The notes under the pieces: generated by a model
The model's input: only the letters and a program-made list of their open reading frames with translations
Database searches by the model: none
What the model was told of the DNA's origin: nothing
In this document: one piece after another, positions 53,893 through 64,000 of the stretch
Layout of the letters: each line of letters opens with the position of its first letter
How positions within the stretch are numbered: the stretch's first letter is position 1
Source of the DNA: Bryoerythrophyllum caledonicum
Taxonomy: Eukaryota; Streptophyta; Bryopsida; Pottiales; Pottiaceae
Assembly (NCBI GenBank): GCA_963971425.1
Contig: OZ020514.1
Span: forward strand, 26,586,602 to 26,650,601
Direction: 5' to 3'
DNA: 64,000 nt
Made by a program: the position numbers and the translations under genes

Positions 53893-56800
53893 GTGAATGC
53901 AATGGGAAGTCAAAGGAAGCAAACAAAAGAATGGGAACCTTGGTACAATTTTGGTGACAACGGGGGCAAAGTGAGTTGTGTTTTCTGTAACTATACTTTT
54001 AGCTACAAACGTGAGCGTGCGTTCGCTCACTTTGGATACGGCGCCAAGTCAGAGAGGTCGATTTGTCGCAGCCTACCTCCCTATGTGCGAAGTCGATTTG
54101 CCAATTGTGGAAACATTGTTCCGCAACGAATGTCGGGCGGGGACATGTATGGCGGAGATTCAGGCCCGAGTGGTCTATTGAGGGCACCAACTATTGACAC
54201 TTTAAGCCAATCCGATGCTTAAAATAATGTGGCGGGTGGGGTAACAAGTGGGCCTCTGGAAGGAGTGCCTAATCTCTCTGAAGGAAACGACTGCGAACAT
54301 GTGTCGGGTGGTCTTACCGCCTCGAATTCCACTAGATCTGGGCAACTACATCAACAACGGATGCTTGATGCTTTTAACATTGCAAAGGGGAAGGAACTTC
54401 ATGAGAAGTGGGCGACTTTTTTCTATCAAGCGAATGTGCCTTTTAATGTGGCGCGAAATCAAGCATTCATCGATGCAGTGAGGGCGACATCTGTGGCAAA
54501 GTTTGAGTACACTCTTCCTACATATCACCAATTGAGGACTAGATTGATTGAACCTAAGAGGTTGCATCGATGAATGCAATTGAGAAAGAGATTGAAGCCA
54601 AAGTTGGTTTTGCAATCAAGAATTATGGGGTGTCGATATGCACGGATGGTTGGGATGATGTCCATCGGAGGCCCCTCAGGAATTTAATGATGTCGTGTCC
54701 CACTGGTGACGTATTCTTGGGGAGCATAGACACCAGTGGTGAGAAGAAGTCCATGCGGTACATAGCGGACCAAGTAAAAGTTTACATTGAGAAGGTGGGT
54801 TCCAAGAATGTGACACAGATTTGTACAGACAATGCTTCCAACATGCTTGGAGCGATGGATGATATTATTCTCACATACCCGCACATTCACAAGCAGGGGT
54901 GCATGGCACATGCATTGGATCTCATGTTGGAAGATTGGGCGAAGGTCCAAGAATTTAAAGATTTAATAGAGAGGGCAAAGAAATTGTGCAAATATATTAG
55001 AAACCATCATTCGACAATGGGGACACTTCGTGAGTTGAGTCCAAACCTGCATATTGTAGTGCCCACTCAAACCCGCTTTGCTTGTAATTTCCTTATGTTG
55101 GATCGATTGGTGAGACTCAAAGGACTGTTGGAGCAGTTGAAAGACCACCTCCGTGTTGTAAACTACTTTGCAACCCAACGGAACAAACAAAATGGAGAGC
55201 AAGCAGCAACCGCAGCGCGTAATGTGGTGCAAACCATCGAAGATGTGGCCTTTTGGCAACGATGTCAGAATTACGTGCACATGACTGGGGATGTTTTGAA
55301 GGCATTGCGTGTGTTTGATGGCCGCGAACCAGCCATGGATCGTGCTTGGCTCGTGATGCATAATTTGCGAGAACACGTGTACTCTTTGAGAGAGTCACCC
55401 TTTACTCTACGAGCTGACATAGCATCCACTCTTGAGCAATCTTTTGATGCCCGGTGGCAAATGGTTTTTAGCGATGTTCACTACGCCGGGGCTCTTTTGA
55501 ATCCGTACCTCAAGGATAATGTGGCGTTTAGGGCTGACGAAATCGCACAAAGAGCATTGAATCGGGTTGTTCGCAAAATGATGGAGGTATTGGAAGTCTC
55601 ATATGAGGACGTCCAATATGAGTTAACACAATACGAGGAGGGCACAGGACCATATGGCCCTACCGAGGCATCTAACATCCGCCCGACAAAGCTTCAACTT
55701 CACCAATGGTGGGCTAGGATCGCAGACAAGGCATTGTCTAAAATAGCTGTTCGTATTCTAGCCCTTACGTGTTCAGCTAGCTCTTTCGAACGAAATTGGA
55801 GTATGTACTCGTTTGTCCACAACAAGAGCCGAAATCGATTAGCGGCAGAAAAGGCTGAGTCATTGGTGTATATTTATACCAATAGCCGATGCCTTCAACA
55901 AAGACCGGGGGCCGATCCCGTTCGATGGTATGATGCGAATATTCACTCGGAGGATTCCGACCCAGATGCCCTAGGGCCGGTCCCGGTGGGTGAACCTAAT
56001 CGTGAATTTGATGTGTTGATAGCCGAGGAAGAGGAGGAGCACAATATGGCAGCTCTCCGCACTCCGCTGGAGTACCGTGGACACCCTAATCTTTGGGCAG
56101 AAGGCGCCGATCATCTAAAGGAAACAAGAAACTATTACGGAGATGATGACGATGTGCAAGAAGAATTGACTCAAGGTCGCTGGGGACCTTGGAATCACAG
56201 TCCTCGTCGCAGTCCTTCGCCTCATTTTCATCAAAATGAGGGCATTCATGAAGTGCAACCTTTGTTTACTTCCTCAGAGAGCGACATCCCAAATGTGACT
56301 AACCTTGAAGAGCCTGAAACGGGGGGGGGCAATGTCGGGAATGTTCGCGACGAGGACAATTCCCCAGCAGACTATGGAGGTGGAAATGGAGATGGCGACA
56401 ACAACGGAGCGGGAGAGAACGCAGTAAATACTGCGACTCGAAACAACCAAGCATCGGTTGAGAACCGGTATGGCCAAGAGAGCCCTATTGGAATGGGTGC
56501 ATCATTTCATAGCACTGGAGTCGTTCAAGGAGACTCTAACGCAAATGTTGTAAACACAACAATTGTAGGGACGATTCGAAGAAGTGAAAGGGTTGTTAAT
56601 CAGCGAAAGCGTTTTGACCCGGAATATGTAGACCCCGATGATGCTTTTGCATTCACAGAGGACCTTGAGCCACAACCATCTCCGGTTGTGGTGTTGCCTA
56701 CGGTTATCAATGACCAGAATGTACCAACGCCGCCTTCCCGGAATTCCTCTTCTTCTAGAACGGGGAATGCCATGTATGGACCTTTTCAACGAAGTGTAGG

Positions 56801-57383
56801 CGTTGAGGGGATGGGTCTAAACACTTCCGCTACTACTACCAGAAATGGCAGACCCCCTTTGGCCGCTACAAGGACGCCTCTTCATCCAATGGGTCAATAT
56901 ATACAACCGAGTGCAAGGACTAATGCTCGTGGAGGGTCTAGAGGCCGTGGAGCGGCTAGAGGCCGTGAAGGAAGAAACAACGGCAAAGCATCCTCCTCAA
57001 GGCATCGTAGACGTCCCCTCCTTGGAATAGGGGCACGAGATCCAAACGTGGTTGTACAACCGTTTTTGGACACGTATGTTCCAGGACGCTCTTCAACAAC
57101 TCCGACGTTTGTTGTTCCGAATCGAGAAATTCATCCTACCAGCGGCCCAACCATAAATTCTGACGGCGATGATCCTCACGCACATCGACAAAAGAGATTC
57201 AGACGCTCACGTTGCGATGGTGAAACAGTCGTAGAGCTTCGCAATGACAATTCTGAAATAGAGGGCTTTTGGACTACGGATAATAGCAATGGAGAATTCT
57301 TAGATGAGAGCGGTGAAGGAGCTAGTGATGACAACCGTCCAGATTGCGATGAGGCACCAGATGATGATGATATCGTCCTTTGA
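53893..57383 (+). pseudogene. hAT transposase (BED finger, hATC) with long C-terminal extension
   Basis: 53893-54222 encodes a BED-like finger (CVFCNYTFSYKRERAFAHF then C) followed by RSLPPYVRSRFANCG. A TAA at 54220-54222 interrupts it and the same frame continues to 54573, then a one-base shift leads into a 937-residue frame from 54570. In that frame the catalytic residues fit hAT: Asp26 in ICTDGWDD, Asp87 in ICTDNASN, CMAHALDLML at 111-120, and Glu407 in SSFERNWS within the hATC dimerisation region (about 370-440). Residues 450-937 are an unusual acidic and Asn/Ser-rich extension with an Arg-Gly tract (GGSRGRGAARGR) near 800. Cut-and-paste of its own ends is the expected role. Introns instead of lesions cannot be excluded, since the 937-residue part is intact. 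Confidence 0.85.
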
Positions 57384-57887
57384 GATGCGGTTATAGGTGG
57401 CCCGTCCACCGAAGGAGTGCGCAGATCGGGCCGTTTGAATAATTAAATGACAAGAAAAGTAACTACATATATGTATGCGAAATCAAGAGAGTTGTGATAA
57501 TTCATAGAAGAAGCTAGGAGAGAAAAAGGTTTCTTAGATAACTACAAGATATTACTTGGTTTGGAAGTATGAGATTAGCGAATTGTTGTTTTATCATGAA
57601 ACTTTTTAATGTAATAAACAGATTTTGCTTCCAGACATTAAGGCCTATCCGCTCAATGATGCAGGGACGTGGACGCCTACATAAGGGGCGGGGACGTCCC
57701 CGCCCTAGGGGGTAGACGTCCCCGCCCTAACGGAGGCGTCTCCGCCCTTCATGGTGACATCCCCGCCCCTCATGGAGACGTCCCCACCCTAGTGCCACGG
57801 TGGCGTGACACGTCCGTATGTGACGTGGCGATCATAGTAAAAATTTCTTACTTGCAAAAAATTATTGGGCGCACTTTGGGCAATCCG
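57384..57887. other. 3' flank of transposase and GACGTC cluster 5
   Basis: No gene. At 57690-57785 GACGTC cores or one-base variants occur every 20-22 bp (57693, 57715, 57736 variant, 57756 variant, 57777) in CCCCGCC context. The period is shorter than in clusters 1-4. Confidence 0.75.
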
Positions 57888-57971
57888 TCCGAACCGTCCG
57901 TCTGTGCCGTCCGGACTGCCCGTCCGGTTGTCCCGTTCGATCACCTCAACCCGTCTGTTATGACAACCCTG
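57888..57971 (-). repeat. hAT right terminus and CGTCCG subterminal motifs
   Basis: CCGTCCG words at about 57887, 57895, 57908 and 57920, then ...CCGTCTGTTATGACAACCCTG. It mirrors the left end. Confidence 0.75.
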
Positions 57972-57979
57972 TATAGGGT

Positions 57980-58200
57980 GATGCGCTTACAACGTTGGAT
58001 GCCAAGGTAGGGCACACTAATCTTTGCATGAAGGATGTTTTTCCCAATGGCATCTTGTTCTTGGAAGGCAAAGGATGGCTTGGAGCGTCTACATCACTCT
58101 TAGAATTGTGCTCCATGCAATATATGCATTGATGGCACCGTTCATCTGGAGTTGGTCGTTCTGCCAGACAATCTGTTGTGTTTTCTAGTGTGGTGAGAAG
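57980..58200 (+). pseudogene. Ty3-like element, C-terminal tail resumed after hAT
   Basis: Reads ALTTLDAKVGHTNLCMKDV, FPNGILFLEGKG, then after a shift NCAPCNICIDGTVHLELVVL. This is the tail that in related elements follows the YVYLQQTAPTTLDV block and leads to a small zinc-binding domain. It joins in frame to 45902 through one TATAGGGT, giving independent proof of the hAT borders. Confidence 0.75.
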
Positions 58201-58222
58201 AAGGGCCCGGTGTTTTTCTAGT

Positions 58223-58990
58223 ATGGTGTACTACGTATACTTGTTTTAGCGTTTGTTTTTTGTTTATTTGATATTGGTTAGGACTCTCAATCTGTTGTGG
58301 TTATCGATCTTTCTTTACATAATAGCTGCCACAGGACGTAGCCTCGAGGGCCTTTCCGTATCGTAGTGTTTTAGCATAGATTAGTTTGTTGGTGATCTAC
58401 GGGTTCAGTAACCTACGGCGGCGCACTACATTCATTGGTGGATGTTTTCCATCTACTTAGGATTGTGTGTGTGCGTGTAGAGCATCACACACATCCTTGA
58501 CTTGACGTTTTTGTCAAGTCTAGCTTTGTGAGTGAGAGTGGAGTGTAATTAATTGAGAGTTGCTTGTAAGTGGTGGTTTGAGTCATAGGTAAAGTCTAAA
58601 TGCTTTCTTTTTCAATTCACTCTCGTTGATTCATCCATTGTGGTATGTGTGACGCTTGACTACTCTTGTGATATACAACACTTTCCTTGAGGGCATACTA
58701 CGTATACTAGTTTTAATGTATGTGATTTGTTTAATAGGTTAGAACTCTCGATCTCTTGTGGATATCGATATTTCATTACACAAGACATGGGTCAAGTATA
58801 TCAATATCAGGCGAAGTTTTGTAAGTCGGTGATGTTCATGGCATTAGAAAACCTCTCCACTGCTCAACATCAAGATACGTTGCCCTATGCTGCAATATTG
58901 AGAAGAGTAGGACGTTTTATGCTTAGAGACTATGGCTTTTTGTAGCAAGCAACGCCTACCACTTCAGATGTGATAGTAGGGTGGATAATC
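58223..58990 (+). repeat. direct repeat of about 100 bp and second Ty3-like tail fragment
   Basis: TACTACGTATACTTGTTTTA at 58230 and its near copy at 58697 each start about 100 bp of similar sequence (GGTTAGGACTCTC/GGTTAGAACTCTC). The second is followed by YQYQAKFCKSVMFMALENL and STAQHQDTLPYA (58790-58900), another copy of the tail seen at 45740-45830. The 58370-58650 interval resembles LTR-type noncoding DNA. The copies could be LTR pieces or a duplicated segment. Confidence 0.55.
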
Positions 58991-60082
58991 TTGTAAGTTT
59001 GTGAGGTATAGGATACGGATTTATTACTATTAAAAGGGCATGATGGTTGTGAGCGCTGTCATCACTCCATACATTCAGTAGTGTAGATTAGAGAAGAAAC
59101 TAAGAAATTAAATACAATTTAGATTGTAAGTAGTTTATTTGATGTTAAAGTTTCAGTACAACATTTAGTATAAGAATAACATCACTTCTGATTAAATAGA
59201 AATTAGAATTTAATTTATTATTGAAATGACCAAAATTTATACAAGGTTATCTATTCTGTTGCGAAAGATAAAAAAAATTTAATATTATTTGCAAGTAGAA
59301 ATTAGTTAGAGTTAGAAGTTGGAATTTTTCATGTTGAGTGAAAGTGATTTATAAAGAAAAAAAAGTTGAAGAAAAAAAAATGTGATATATTTAGTATAAT
59401 CCAAGATAGTACTTAGGTGGAAATATCCACTTGTACATGTTACTGAAAAGTAACTATAATAGAAAGTAGAAATTTCAAGTAAGAAAAAAAATACTTGTAT
59501 CTGAAAAAAAATTATATATATATATATATATAAAAAAATCCAAAAGCCTTGTAGAGGCACGCAAAAAAATTCGAGTATTTTAGGAGACTTTTTAGATCGT
59601 GAACGATTGCATTTTGGAAATTAAAGAAATCTTTGAAAATAGTAGAAATAAAGATTTATCTTTGAAATCTCGGATAAAGATATCCTTTGAAGTTGTGTTA
59701 ACTTAAATGAAAATTCTTAGAGGAATTGAAGGTGCAGTATGGGATTAATTTGATATTAAAAACCTACTTCTGAAGGCCCTAAAATTGCTTCAGGAGTTTT
59801 CCGGCGTCAAATTGAAGTGAACGGGCTATATTTCTAGTATTTTTGGACATTTTAAGATCATTGATGAAAGAAAATTTACCAAAGGATGCTAAAGATGAGG
59901 TGAATAAGTGCCCAAGCGGCACCAAAATCTCAAGTATCATACGATGGCCAAACTTGCTAAAAATAGGAAGTTGGGAGAGCCTAAGATAAAATTCGGCATT
60001 TTGTACCCAATGACGGAATTTGTTTGTTGATCCGACCTTTGAAAATAGTTAGAGTAGAGGACCAACATAGAAAAGAGTTAAA
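58991..60082. other. AT-rich spacer, nothing recognised
   Basis: Includes an (AT)n run at about 59513-59533. No supported gene. 59700-60080 has modest coding-like composition but no motif. Confidence 0.4.
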
Positions 60083-61079
60083 AACGCCATATTCATTGAA
60101 ATGAGACATTTTAGAGTCTCATTTTATCACACTGTCTAATTTTAGGGATTTTATTATTTCATTAATTTGAGACTATGTATTAAATTGAGACTATGTATTA
60201 AATTGAGACTCAATCTCGTCTCAAAATCTTGAAGTATTTAGACATAACATGGATTGTTAAATCATTTTTGTATGAATTTGAGTAGGCCCTTTAATATGAT
60301 TTTGTATGTGAGGATATTAGATTATCAAAAAAGTATTAGAATATGGAGCATATTATCTAAGAAAAAATAATACATCATAAAAAAAATAGCTTAGCAAGAA
60401 TGAGATTGATCCCATGAAAACATAAGTGGCAATGAATTTGAGCAATCTTAGCAGGGCTCAAATTTGGACTGAAATACAAATATACAGTCATTCCCAAACC
60501 ACCTAGAATGCATTTCTTCTCACTTGGAAGAGAAATAATTTCAGATTTCAAAAGATTATACAATTTCCAGAGAAAATGGTCATTGCAAAGATAACATATA
60601 TTGTAGCAATTCATTAAGAACTTATTATTGATAGGAAATATCTACGCATCAAGGTTAAATGAAGAATTAGTGACACTCACAATGTAAACCAAGGTTCATT
60701 TACTAACACTATAATAATATAATGGGAACGTTGTATATTATGGAATGCAACACAGTGATCACTTGGTGAAACAGCAACTTGTTATCAAATATTGTCTGCA
60801 ATTATGCTATGCACGCAATTGTCTATGATTGCATCACATATTAGATACAAGTTTGTTAAAACCCTTAAAAAGATATGCAATCCAACGGCAACACTAATTC
60901 AAATAATAACAACACATACTCCCACTTATTTCATATTAAGGTAACATCTTCAATCTACAAAAACCATTGACATCTGATATTTAGCTAAAGATGCCTTGAT
61001 GATGTCCAAATGTGATTTTTTTAAAAATGCCCAGAAGAGCTTATGGTACCACGCAACCTACGTTTCCAAGCAATTACAA

Positions 61080-63500
61080 TACAATCTGTATACATCCAGA
61101 TCAGTTTTGATTAAGATTCTTCTACCCAATTGATCCCATGACTAGAATAACACCCTTGGTATGTTTCCAAATCCACATAACATTGAGATGCAGGTTTGTA
61201 GTATTGTACTTTAATCTCACGAGAATGTTCACGACCCAGATGTGGATTAGTTGATGCCAAGGCAATCTAACATAGGTGGAAATCCCCATCAGCAAAATGT
61301 ATCGCAAGTACATAGCCTTCGTACACATCTCTACTAACCCATAACAATGGAGGCGGACAATGATATTGTTGTACAATGAATGGAGGGTCTTCAACATACT
61401 CCTCCATTAATATACCATCTATCTTGTATTCATCCACCATAGATGGAGCATATCTAGAAAGTGGCCAAAATTCCTCTTATCTGGAAGGCAATTTTCCAAT
61501 GGCACGTCGAGAGTAGCCTTAATACCCATCCAATAGTACGTAATATGTTCATTCTTCCTCTTGTATTCACTCAAGAGATCCTCGTTTGCCATAGACTTCG
61601 AAAGACTTAGAAACCCAGAGTACCCTTTACAACCTCATCATAATTTTCATGACATTGTGAAATGAGGGGAAGTAGTTGTTGACGAGGAAATATCGGCCTA
61701 CCATCCGCCATCACTTTCCATAGTTGAATTCCTCTATTCTCCATTGGCAACCAATCCTCACTTGTACAAAGAATTTTGTACCGCATCTTTGGCAAACCAT
61801 CGAAATCCTTGTAAAACTTGAACTGTTGGCCCTTTGTGTGACCCGTAAGGGCCTCATTGCCAATGCACAAATATCCTTCAAGAAAGCCCTTGAAGTTGGG
61901 CACCTCTTCAATGAGATGTGGTATAATTGGCTTTTTTTCAACATCCATGAATGACTTTATCAAGAGTGGGATCGTTGGATAGCTATTTGACTTAAGTTTG
62001 GTACTCTACCTCCCAAACATTGCATCAATATCTTCGTGAGTATGACCAGCAAGCAAAAAGTTGACGTACACTTCACGGAAAATACCCATATGTACAAAGA
62101 GGGAGAAGAAAGCAAACACAAATCTATTCTTATTGTCCCATGTAGCATCGTCTAGTTGCATTACAAGAATTGGCCTGATCGTTTTGCATGAACAACTTCA
62201 ATCGGGGGAGCCGTAGGGGATCCAAGGCACACATTAGCATCCGGAAGCATAGCCTCAGAGAGAGGAGAAGCTCTTCCTTCAGTAAATAATTCACAAGAAG
62301 AATACATTGGTGGACTCTCTAAATCCCAAAGTAACTTAACAATGGATCCAACAGTGTGATTCGAGTCGGTAGGGAAGATGTCAAGACTATGATGCGCAAA
62401 GCGGACATCTCCATATCCATGTGCAATCAGTCTTGTCACAGCCACAGGGAGTTTCATAAAAATCTCTGATACTTTATTCTTGTGAAAAAAATGGGGAGAT
62501 GTTGTTTTGTTGTGGTCCATTTTGTCATGAATGATTCACAAAACCTCATCTGGTTTTTCCTCTGTGTTCTTTTAGTTCCTATAACATATGATACAATAAG
62601 TCTGTTGAGAGGTTTAATGTAACTCTAATTTGACTTCACACGTTTGATATGCAGAAGATCATCACTAGTAGCCTTCTGTAATTGCTTAAGTTGGTCGCAT
62701 GTTCGCCAGCAAGCAATTTTATCACCAGGCTTCCTACTGGAGTCTTGTTCATTTTTAGAGTTTTGAATTTGACTAAGACCTGACAAGCATATTGATTTGA
62801 GGCCAAATCTTGCATTCACCTCATTGACTTTGTGTAACACTGCACCTCACTCAAAGCAGGATGGAAGATGTTAATTGATGACCCGCTCCTTCGTGACAAG
62901 TGTAATAGTCTTGTTGGGACTATGATCAACAGCATCGTCAAGTATGTAAAGCAAAGTAGAAATTGCGTGTTGGATATGAGTGTGGAGCTTCGTTTTACGA
63001 GTATTGCCAGGAGGCCCTACTTGAAATTCATCCTTTGCATCACTGATGAACCGATAGAGTATAGCACGGGTCACCTCCATGATAGTACACCACGCACCTT
63101 GGCAAATATCAATTCAATCAAGCGTCACCACACGGTTCTGATTGGAATCCATGTGCGTTTGCCTATGCACATAAAGCATAACATGTTTTTGAAAATAAAC
63201 ACCTCCAAAGTCACGGTAAACTTAGGAGCAAAGTACTGAAATTGTACACGATAGCAATTGTTGCGTACAATTTTGCTGACAACAAACAGTGTTTGCCACA
63301 AAGTTGATCAACTATGTAGTGAGAAGTACTTCATTTTGCGATGGGCAATAATCCTCTGTCCTTTGACAATTGCTTTCTGTTGTAGTTTGTAGAGACAATA
63401 TTCCACCGGAATGCACCTAATTGTCACTAAATGCTTCCAAAGTAACCGCTCCGGTTTCATTCCCACAGAGACTTGATGTACTTCTCCGAATACTCCCCAA
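61080..63500 (-). pseudogene. DUF7869-like protein gene, copy 2
   Basis: Collinear with copy 1 over its length: an upstream frame near 63430-63240 (the strings STLWQTLFVV and KFTVTLEVF match STLLQALFVV and KFTMTLKVY), 63080-62871, 62840-62625 (LHKVNEVNARFGLK), 62520-62161 (LIAHGYGDVRFAHHSLDIF), the QLD-NKNRFVF and GHTHEDIDAMFG core near 62160-62017, 61963-61607 (VPNFKGFLEGYL) and 61397-61122. It has frameshifts between blocks and the same TAG after FGR as copy 1. The QLDN motif is damaged (CAACTAGAC with a shift). It is less complete at the N-terminus. Function unknown, as for copy 1. Confidence 0.65.
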
Positions 63501-63540
63501 AACTAAACTATCACATCAATCGTTCATGGATTAGCTATTC

Positions 63541-64000
63541 TCTTCACTTATGTATTATGGATCCGGATCCTTCCGGAGTCCGGAATTTATACTATGATTT
63601 CCAGAACTAGGTTCCGAACAACCGGTGGGTAGTTTGATTATTCTTTGATTCCCCTCAAAAAGTCTTCCAGACGGTTTAAGCGAGTGACCTGAAGGCCACT
63701 GATCATGTTTTGTGTAAGTGGCCGGATTCGCCACTGCCTTGTGACTTTGAGTGGCTAGACACCCACTGCCCGGAACTTATAGTGACCGGATACTACTCTC
63801 CCTACTCTGTCAACCGGTAATTTGATTGTAGCTGCTAGACATAGACTCTCACAACATCCAGATGGCCTTCCGGAGGCGGTCACACAGAGACAAGTCTGGA
63901 CTACAACGACATTCCGGTAAGTACTGTTGCGATTCTCCGGAGCAGATGTTACCATACGCCAGAGGTATTCTCTCTAGACCTACGCATCAGGCTTTTTCCT
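63541..64000. other. CCGGA-rich noncoding stretch
   Basis: CCGGA/TCCGG words occur about ten times in 420 bp (near 63558, 63568, 63576, 63720, 63768, 63784, 63872 and 63937), far above the surroundings. It may be a subterminal motif array of copy 2 or another element. No gene is supported. Confidence 0.5.

Larger units (their letters stand above)
45903..57971 (+). mobile_element. 12.07 kb hAT transposon carrying cargo genes
   Basis: Terminal inverted repeats start CAGGGTTGTCATA at both ends (13 of 13, then GACGG matches again after three mismatches). The 8 bp target duplication TATAGGGT is perfect at 45895-45902 and 57972-57979. Removing the insert and one TATAGGGT restores the frame of the Ty3-like element (DYICL-stop-GDALTTLDAKVG). 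It contains a BED/hAT transposase on the plus strand, a kinase-like pseudogene on the minus strand, a 754-residue RING-like gene, a shortened second copy of it and five GACGTC clusters. Usual hAT elements are about 2-5 kb, so the size and cargo are striking. The perfect duplication implies recent insertion, though the transposase has a stop and a frameshift. Confidence 0.93.
60083..64000 (-). mobile_element. DUF7869-bearing DNA element, copy 2 (leaves the window)
   Basis: The left border reads AACGCCATATTCATT with GAGAC and GTCTC words following, matching the terminus of copy 1 at 15568 (complement AATGCCATATTTATT). Noncoding 60083-61080 matches 14691-15568 on the opposite strand. The gene occupies 61080-63500. 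The other terminus is not in the window. Confidence 0.65.

Noticed and set aside
1..64000. rRNA or tRNA genes, or a Helitron
   Set aside because: No tRNA cloverleaf, rRNA core sequence or Rep/helicase frame was recognised by eye. A covariance-model search would settle tRNAs.

Overview
This window is a eukaryotic, AT-rich, almost entirely transposon-derived stretch of nuclear DNA. Plant-type Ty1/copia and Ty3-like polyproteins, a plant-type hAT transposase and spliceosomal-looking introns point to a streptophyte (land plant or charophyte alga). The mix of a TTAA-target DNA element family, DUF7869-like genes and a Ty3-like element with a C-terminal region familiar to me from green algae hints at a non-angiosperm. 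I cannot name the species. I found no rRNA, tRNA or CRISPR, and no single-copy host gene I can defend.

The layout is deeply nested. From 1 to about 15568 the sequence appears to lie inside, or next to, a large DNA element whose right end is at 15568. It carries a broken DUF7869-like gene (11113-14690), which is itself cut at a TTAA by a 0.93 kb TTAA-family element (11305-12237). It also holds a Ty3-like gag remnant (1-2660), a CACTA-like MITE, an unidentified GC-rich coding remnant, a 600 bp inverted repeat and more TTAA-family copies. That DNA element is inserted in the reverse transcriptase of a minus-strand Ty3-like element (15569-25760), which a copia element (15977-20620) also splits.

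From 25890 to about 58200 runs a second Ty3-like element on the plus strand, split twice. The first insertion (28095-43735, 15.6 kb) has degenerate terminal inverted repeats related to the DUF7869 element ends, a CATTT target duplication, a DUF7869 fragment, TTAA-family elements and a decayed multi-exon gene whose introns carry a repeated palindrome (ACTTTAGCTCAA and its complement). The second insertion (45903-57971, 12,069 bp) is a very large hAT element with a perfect 8 bp target duplication (TATAGGGT). It carries its own transposase, an intact 754-codon RING-like/coiled-coil gene, an internally deleted copy of that gene, a broken protein-kinase gene, and five clusters of GC-rich GACGTC palindromes near its gene starts and its two ends. 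A further DUF7869 element starts at about 60083 and leaves the window at 64000.

The best candidates for something undescribed are the 12 kb cargo-carrying hAT, the giant DUF7869-associated element, and the palindrome that recurs in introns and arrays. Most retroelement coding is dead, with many lesions of the C-to-T type expected from methylated, silenced repeats.
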